A stretch of DNA of 64,000 nt, from the NCBI GenBank assembly GCA_013398615.1, contig VZSR01001459.1:8621080-8685079 (forward strand), written 5' to 3'. Shown here piece after piece: positions 58,976 through 64,000 of this stretch (its first letter is position 1; each line of letters starts with the position of its first letter). This DNA is from Brachypodius melanocephalos (lineage: Eukaryota > Chordata > Aves > Passeriformes > Pycnonotidae). The notes beneath the pieces were generated by a model. That model was not told the origin of the DNA. It saw only the letters and a list, made by a program, of their open reading frames with translations, and ran no database searches. The position numbers were made by a program, and so were the translations under genes.

Positions 58976-59554
58976 CTCTATCCCTCTGTGGGATTTTCTT
59001 TATGGCCAAGTGAACCTTGAGAACAAATCGAGCTGTTGTCGCAGGCAATGTATGGAAACTTTGCTAGAAACCTGAGCCCCACATCATCCTCCTCATTTAA
59101 TCCTTTAATATATCATTTAAGATATCATTTAATCTGATATCTTCCAGACTTGTGTCTTAGTTATATTCTGAATTGTTTCCTTAGATACTTCCTTAATCAG
59201 TATTGCTACAGGTAGTGCTGGAATGGGGCTGAAATAACTCTTGTGGAATAGATGAGGAACTTCGAATTTGGTGCACCTTGTTTCGCTCACAATTTTATGC
59301 AGAACAGCTCTTGGGATTTTTTGGGTTTTTTTCTCTAATTATCCCCAGCAAGTTTCCAGTGTGCATTTGTGTAAGGAGTGGGTGGGATAGCACATTCCAG
59401 AAAAAACACGTGCACTTGGACACTTGCTCAAACAAAGCTTCTGAAAATGCCCCAAAATCCAAATTTATTGAAAGCCAGAGTCAGAGATGAGAACGAGCAA
59501 CCTGAAAGTGCTTCCTTGGTCTTTGCTACAACAGGAATGGGAAGATGAGGGATG
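58976..59554. other. Unique noncoding sequence
   Basis: No gene or repeat was recognised. Confidence 0.5.
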
Positions 59555-59720
59555 AGTTAATCAGCGAGCTGCTAATTTACCTTTAATCAATAACATCCTT
59601 AATAAGTCCATGTTATCAAAGGCTAAAGCATAAATTGCTCTGCTGCCTCCCATTACCACACACGGCAATCAGCGCTCGCAGCATTAATAAAATAGATCTA
59701 AATTTCATTATCATCTCTTG
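59555..59720. promoter_or_regulatory. AT-rich, repeat-free block with retained CpGs (possible conserved element)
   Basis: It has many TAAT and ATTA cores ('gctaatttacctttaatcaa', 'ccttaataag', 'attaataaaatagatct') mixed with CpG-bearing words (AGCGAG, CACGGC, AGCGCTCGCAGC). This is a texture I associate with developmental enhancers. Not tested. Confidence 0.25.
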
Positions 59721-62094
59721 AAATGAGCTTGTGTTCACCTCTGCCTTGAATTCTTGCAGTTGTCCTCAATTGTCACAGCAGTGGGGATCCTCTCCAAGGC
59801 CTTCCCATCGGGATTTTATTCCTTGTTGGAAGGGGAATTTAATTGATGCTTTCCTGATCCCCAGACTTGCCTCATCCACGTGGCCCACATGTGAACTTCC
59901 AATTCAATTTCACCCTCAAATGGGAACAGCCACAAATCCAAATGCCTTGCTGAAGCTGCACAAAATTAATTATGTGAATAACAATATTTTATCAAGCTCA
60001 GAAAGTGGCTGTGTTTTGTCCCAAGCAGTAAAACTGTGTAAATGAATCTCTAAGTCGCTGTAATATTCATGACTTGGATCTCATCCTTTAGAATCAGGGG
60101 GACAGAGGAGGGAACTGCCTCTTACCTTGGTGGAATTCTTTTATTTAAGCCTGCAAATAATATTTAAGAAAGAAAATGAAATCCTTCATAGATTTAAGTA
60201 ATTTCAAATGTTTTCTGTCAAAGCTGGTGGGGGCCAGTTCTCTCTGGCCTTCTGTTCCTCAGACTTTCTATTCTTCATGGATTTCATTCAAACTTTGGGA
60301 TTACCTTGGCCACAGTGGACTTTGGGTCATCATTTGTGGTCTCTCACAAGCTTTGGTGCCACAGTTGGCTGTCCATGGCTTCCAACCCTCTTTTTCTGTC
60401 TTTATTGTCCTTTAATTCCTGTTGCTCCATCCAGCTGGCCCCATTTGCTCCCATTAGTGCTACAATTCCTCCCTGCTTCCAGCAGCTTTGAAGAGTAAGC
60501 CTAAGAAACAAGCTAAGTACAAAAATAAAAATAAAATCATAAAAGAAACCCACCTTCAGAACATTTTAAAGCATTTTTTGTCTTTCCTTTAATTGCATTT
60601 CAGTTAACAAATCACTAAGCAGCTCCCTTAGTTATGCCTGTCTTGCTCCAGGAGTAACATCACGGAATAAATAAGAGCAAGGTTTCCTTTAAGTGTTTCA
60701 GAACCTTCTATCATCAATAATAATTTTTTTCCTGCTTTTTCTCAGCGGTCTTAAATTCAATAAGGCTTTAGTGGGAGCCAGCCTGACCAGCACATGATGC
60801 TTTATCAGAGACATCTCAGCTCTCTGTGCATCCCTTTTCCAAATGATTTCCTGAAGTAGTTTTGGGTTGAGGTTTACAGAATTTCTTATATTTTCTAGGA
60901 ATTCCTAACGAAGTTTTTATGATACTTGATGGAAATAGCTCACCTCTAGATTCCCAGGTTTCTCATGCACTGTGATGTAACAGCAACAGAAACTCTGGAA
61001 TGTTTGATGGAAATTCTGGGCTTCTAATTGGCAAAAAAGTGATGTTACTAATAAATGTTAGACACCAAGTATTTTCAGCTCCTGCATGGTGAACTTCCAT
61101 TGGCAGCTAAGTGGTTTGCAGCTGTGGAAATGCAGATGTGCTCAGCCCAGTTTTACCTCTGTCAGCTCACTCAACACAAAACCTTAGGGCATAGATGAAT
61201 GTTTAAATATGGTGTAAGGGATGTCATTCAAATTGTAGGATTTGTGGTGGCAATCCTGCTGCCGCCCGCTGTCAGACAAGGAATTGGGGGTTTCTCTGCA
61301 GAATCTTGTGATTCTGACTGATTTTTTAAAAGTCACAACTTTTAATTTCCACATTTTTTACTTACTGGATTTCAAGCTCTTTGCATTTCCTCCCTTAAGA
61401 AGACATTAGCTTCATAACTTCTAATTTGTTTTCTTATCATAGCAGGTCTGTTGAACATCTGTTTGGCATTTCATGTTTAATATTTCCATAAGCTGCAAGT
61501 GTGGATAAATTGCAGGGTGTGACGTTGATGGCTGCATTTATTGCAGGTGGGGTGTGGGGAAGTGGAGGGCTCATCAGAAAGGGAGTTTGTGTCTATGATT
61601 TTGTATCCCAAAGCACTGAAACACAAACTTTAGCACAGCCAGATGTTGGTTCAGATGGAGCATTTCCAGCACGACTCCAGAATGTTTCTGATTGCTGTTT
61701 GTGTTCTGGGCTGGGGCATTGGCAGAGTGGAGGTGAGCCTGTGGGGAGAAGGAAAAGCTGCTGCTGTGGCAAGGGGTGGATAATGCCATGTTTTCAGGAG
61801 CTTGGGGCTGATACCTGAGCCAAAGGATAACTCTGATTCCTCTGATTTCAGGCCTGGAGTCAGTGTGGATGGGTGCAGAGTTCCCAGCTGCAGAGAGTGT
61901 TAATTCCTTTTTAAGTTCCATTTTCACACCCAATCTCAATGATTTTACCTGGTCTAATTTCTGTCTCTTAGCATTAATACCACCCACTATCAAAGAGCAC
62001 TAATTCTGTTTTTAAGCAAAGCAGTGGGACATAAATTCAGAAGAAAAGGGCATGTGATAACAAGGCAGAGTCAGCAGTGGCTTTGTCCGTGAGG
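59721..62094. other. Unique noncoding sequence, no gene seen
   Basis: Frames at 60176-60553 overlap in three phases and antisense. Frames at 61501-61818 and 61574-61993 overlap in antisense. None resembles a known protein, and no transposon was recognised. Confidence 0.55.
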
Positions 62095-62302
62095 AGGATG
62101 GAGGGATGGATGGATGGATGATGGATAGAGAGATGATGGATGGATGGATGGATGATGGATAGAGGGATGATGAATGCAGGGATGGATCGATGGAGGGATG
62201 ACAGAGGGATGGATGGAGGGATGGATGGAGGGATAGGGAGATGGATGATGGATGGATGGAGGGATGGATGGATGGAGGGAGGGAGGGATGGATGGATGAA
62301 TG
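62095..62302 (+). repeat. (GGAT)n/(GGAG)n minisatellite
   Basis: About 208 bp of GGAT, GATGGATG, GGAGGGAT and ATAGAG words in irregular order. It is read on the minus strand as HPSIHPS-type peptides, which are repeat artefacts. Confidence 0.95.
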
Positions 62303-63534
62303 GGTGTCCCAATGTCCCATTCTGCTCATGGCATCAGTCACTATTGCAGCAGGACATCAGCACATTCCTATGGTGAGGGGTTTAAGCTAAAATGAACTGC
62401 AAAGTGCTGCAAATCTATTCTGAATTCATCTTTGAGGCAATACGGGGATGATCTAGAGCTCCTTGAAGCCATTGAAAATGCTGCCTTTGGCTTCAGCAGA
62501 TTTGGATGAGACCCTGAAACCTGGAGGAGCTCAGCTCTTTTGTGTGCTTATCTTAACAAGTAAAGCTGAAATAAGAGAATCTGCAGCTGTTGGAGATGGA
62601 AGGTGCTATTTAAACAGAGAGAGAATCTTCTTTCTCTTTGCCTTTTAGGCTCTGATTTCTGATGGTCACTATAGCAACAGGAACCAAAGAGATGAAGAAC
62701 TGGAAAACATGCACTTCACTATGACAAGTTCAATTTACAGCCAGCTCAGCAGTGTAACAAACCTGTGTCATATTTAATGAGGAACTGTGCACAGGTAACA
62801 GAGCAGCGAAGGCTGGGATGTGCTGCGAGGTGGGGAAACCCGAGTTTGACTACATGATAATGAGTTTTCCTCATTAAAGGCCTGAGGATGAATGAAGCGT
62901 TGTGATGGAGCCTGGACTTCTGTCAGAACGGCTCGAATCGGTCAGGGAGAGCAGGAATTTGACATTTGGGGGTTTTTAACTCAGTGTTTTGGATGCTCTG
63001 GATGTGCCAGCAGTGCCTTGGCACCGAGCTGGGCTCACACCCGGGGTCAGTGGGTCCCAGAGGGATCAGGGCATTTCAAAAAGCAATTCACTTGCACAAA
63101 CAACTGTGACATCTCTTGCTTTGGAGACGAAGGAACTCAAATCTCACCCCGGAGTGCTGGGGCAGCCGTGAGCTCCCAGTGCTGGGAGCAGGACAGGACT
63201 GCCCGGACAGCAGGATAAAGAGCTTGGAAAATCGGCCTAAAATATGTTTTGTATCTCTCACACCTCGATTTTTTGGGCTGTCTGGTACCATGAGCTGTCA
63301 TGGGCTTTGGTGGAGAACGGTTCTGCTCACAGAAATTCAGATCTGTGGTTTGCAAGGGAGGCACAGGATCCGTGTCCATGGGTTTGAGGTTCTGGTTAAT
63401 TGTGTCTCACCCAACAAAAATTTCTTCTTTTGTTTTTTTTTTTTTTCTCAATTTTTCTTTCCCCCTCCTGCCAACAGTCTGATTTTCTCATTGCTGATTA
63501 GGCCATTCTGTGCATTTTTGACTGTTCTCTCCAG
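62303..63534. other. Unique noncoding sequence, no confirmed gene
   Basis: Moderate CpG is retained around 62900-63370. T13-14 occurs near 63433. Frames crossing 62892-63379 overlap on both strands and show no domain. Confidence 0.5.
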
Positions 63535-63638
63535 CACATCTCTCCTGCCTGTCCAACCCCCTTTTCCGTGTGCTCCCTGCTGTGATATGAGCACTACAGA
63601 TCAAGAGGACAATCAGCTGGAGAACAATACGACAGCAG
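63535..63638 (+). CDS. Weak candidate first coding exon (unconfirmed)
   Basis: The acceptor 'ttgactgttctctccag' precedes and the donor 'gcag|gtgggg' follows a 104-nt segment. An ATG at 63587 opens a frame MSTTDQEDNQLENNTTA plus one base, an acidic, Asn/Thr-rich start with little simple-sequence bias. The same frame stays open past the donor to about 63799. I do not recognise the peptide. A chance open frame is more likely than not. Confidence 0.15.
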
Positions 63639-64000
63639 GTGGGGATTATTCTCTCCCTTCTGATGTGACTCAAATACGTGTCAGTCACCAAACAAAACCC
63701 TCTTTCAGTTTAGAGGCAAAAATAGATTGGTACATGGGTAAATCAGCAACAATAGATTTTTTTTCTCTCTCCACAAATCTGCATTTTTTTTCTCCCTAAT
63801 GCTGCTTTTATGCATCTGACTTTTAGCAGCTGTGATTTCTGTTCCTGGTGAATGTACATGGACTTTATTCAACTAGATCAAGCACTTTTGTGTCAGTAAT
63901 TACTGTGATGGAGCAGTTCAGTACTGGGCAAGGTTGTGCATGCTGTTAATATTACGCCTTACTAGTAGGACTGTACTTGTGCAGAGTCTTTATAGGCTAA
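63639..64000. other. Unique noncoding sequence to the window end
   Basis: AT-leaning, with no transposon recognised. Nothing marks the window edge. Confidence 0.5.

Noticed and set aside
62012..62376. HPSIHPS / MDGWMMDRG repeat peptides
   Set aside because: Translations of the GGAT minisatellite in different frames.
63116..63799. 227-codon open frame
   Set aside because: It contains a poly-Phe stretch from a T-run and no recognisable domain. Only the small ATG exon candidate inside it is retained, at low confidence.
1..64000. tRNA, rRNA, snRNA, operon-type or viral coding genes
   Set aside because: I looked for cloverleaf A/B-box text, U6-like starts and polymerase or capsid motifs by eye and saw none. 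A dedicated covariance-model or profile search would be needed to exclude small RNAs fully.

Overview
This window reads as noncoding vertebrate nuclear DNA, almost certainly from a bird and most likely a songbird. The clearest evidence is a scatter of about a dozen fragments of the avian CR1 LINE 3' end. These share the family wording (for example 'ggttggaa…gatctttaaggtc…ttccaaccca') and end in the ATTCTGTG-type octamer repeats of CR1 tails. A probable solo LTR near 9.9-10.3 kb, whose text I associate with passerine endogenous retroviruses, fits this. CpG is strongly depleted over most of the window, and there is no bacterial-style gene packing. No open reading frame looks like a conserved protein. 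The longest ones (195, 181, 178 and 227 codons) are rich in Trp, Phe, Lys or simple-repeat residues and match no family I know. I therefore annotate no confirmed gene. The window is intergenic, or lies inside a very long intron.

Layout. 0-8.4 kb: unique sequence with A/T homopolymers. 8.46-9.06 kb: an AT-rich, transposon-free block holding a 36-nt in-frame microexon candidate. 9.9-10.3 kb: probable solo LTR. 10.3-23.9 kb: mostly unique, with one CR1 tail at 15.5 kb and a perfect 24-bp AT palindrome at 18.24 kb. 23.9-24.64 kb: a diverged tandem duplication of about 375 bp. It runs directly into a 250-bp CpG-rich patch (24.63-24.88 kb), which is followed by a strong splice-donor-like site. 28.2-41.3 kb: CR1 fragments on both strands, including two joined head-to-tail at 41 kb, plus a transposon-poor block at 29.1-29.7 kb with a 42-nt in-frame exon candidate. 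43-50 kb: a 54-base A run, two more CR1 tails, a CpG-retaining patch (45.8-46.5 kb) and a 3 x 68-bp minisatellite. 46.8-52.3 kb: two pairs of diverged dispersed repeats that match no family I know. 53.4-54.5 kb: CpG-retaining sequence. 55.5-59 kb: more CR1 fragments and short tandem doublets. 62.1-62.3 kb: a GGAT-type minisatellite. 63.5 kb: a weak candidate for a first coding exon.

No set of genes acts together here, and I found no previously undescribed biological system. The observations most worth checking are the CpG patch beside the tandem duplication, the two symmetric microexon candidates in transposon-free blocks, the AT palindrome and the unexplained local repeat pairs. All conservation claims are inference, because no alignment could be run.
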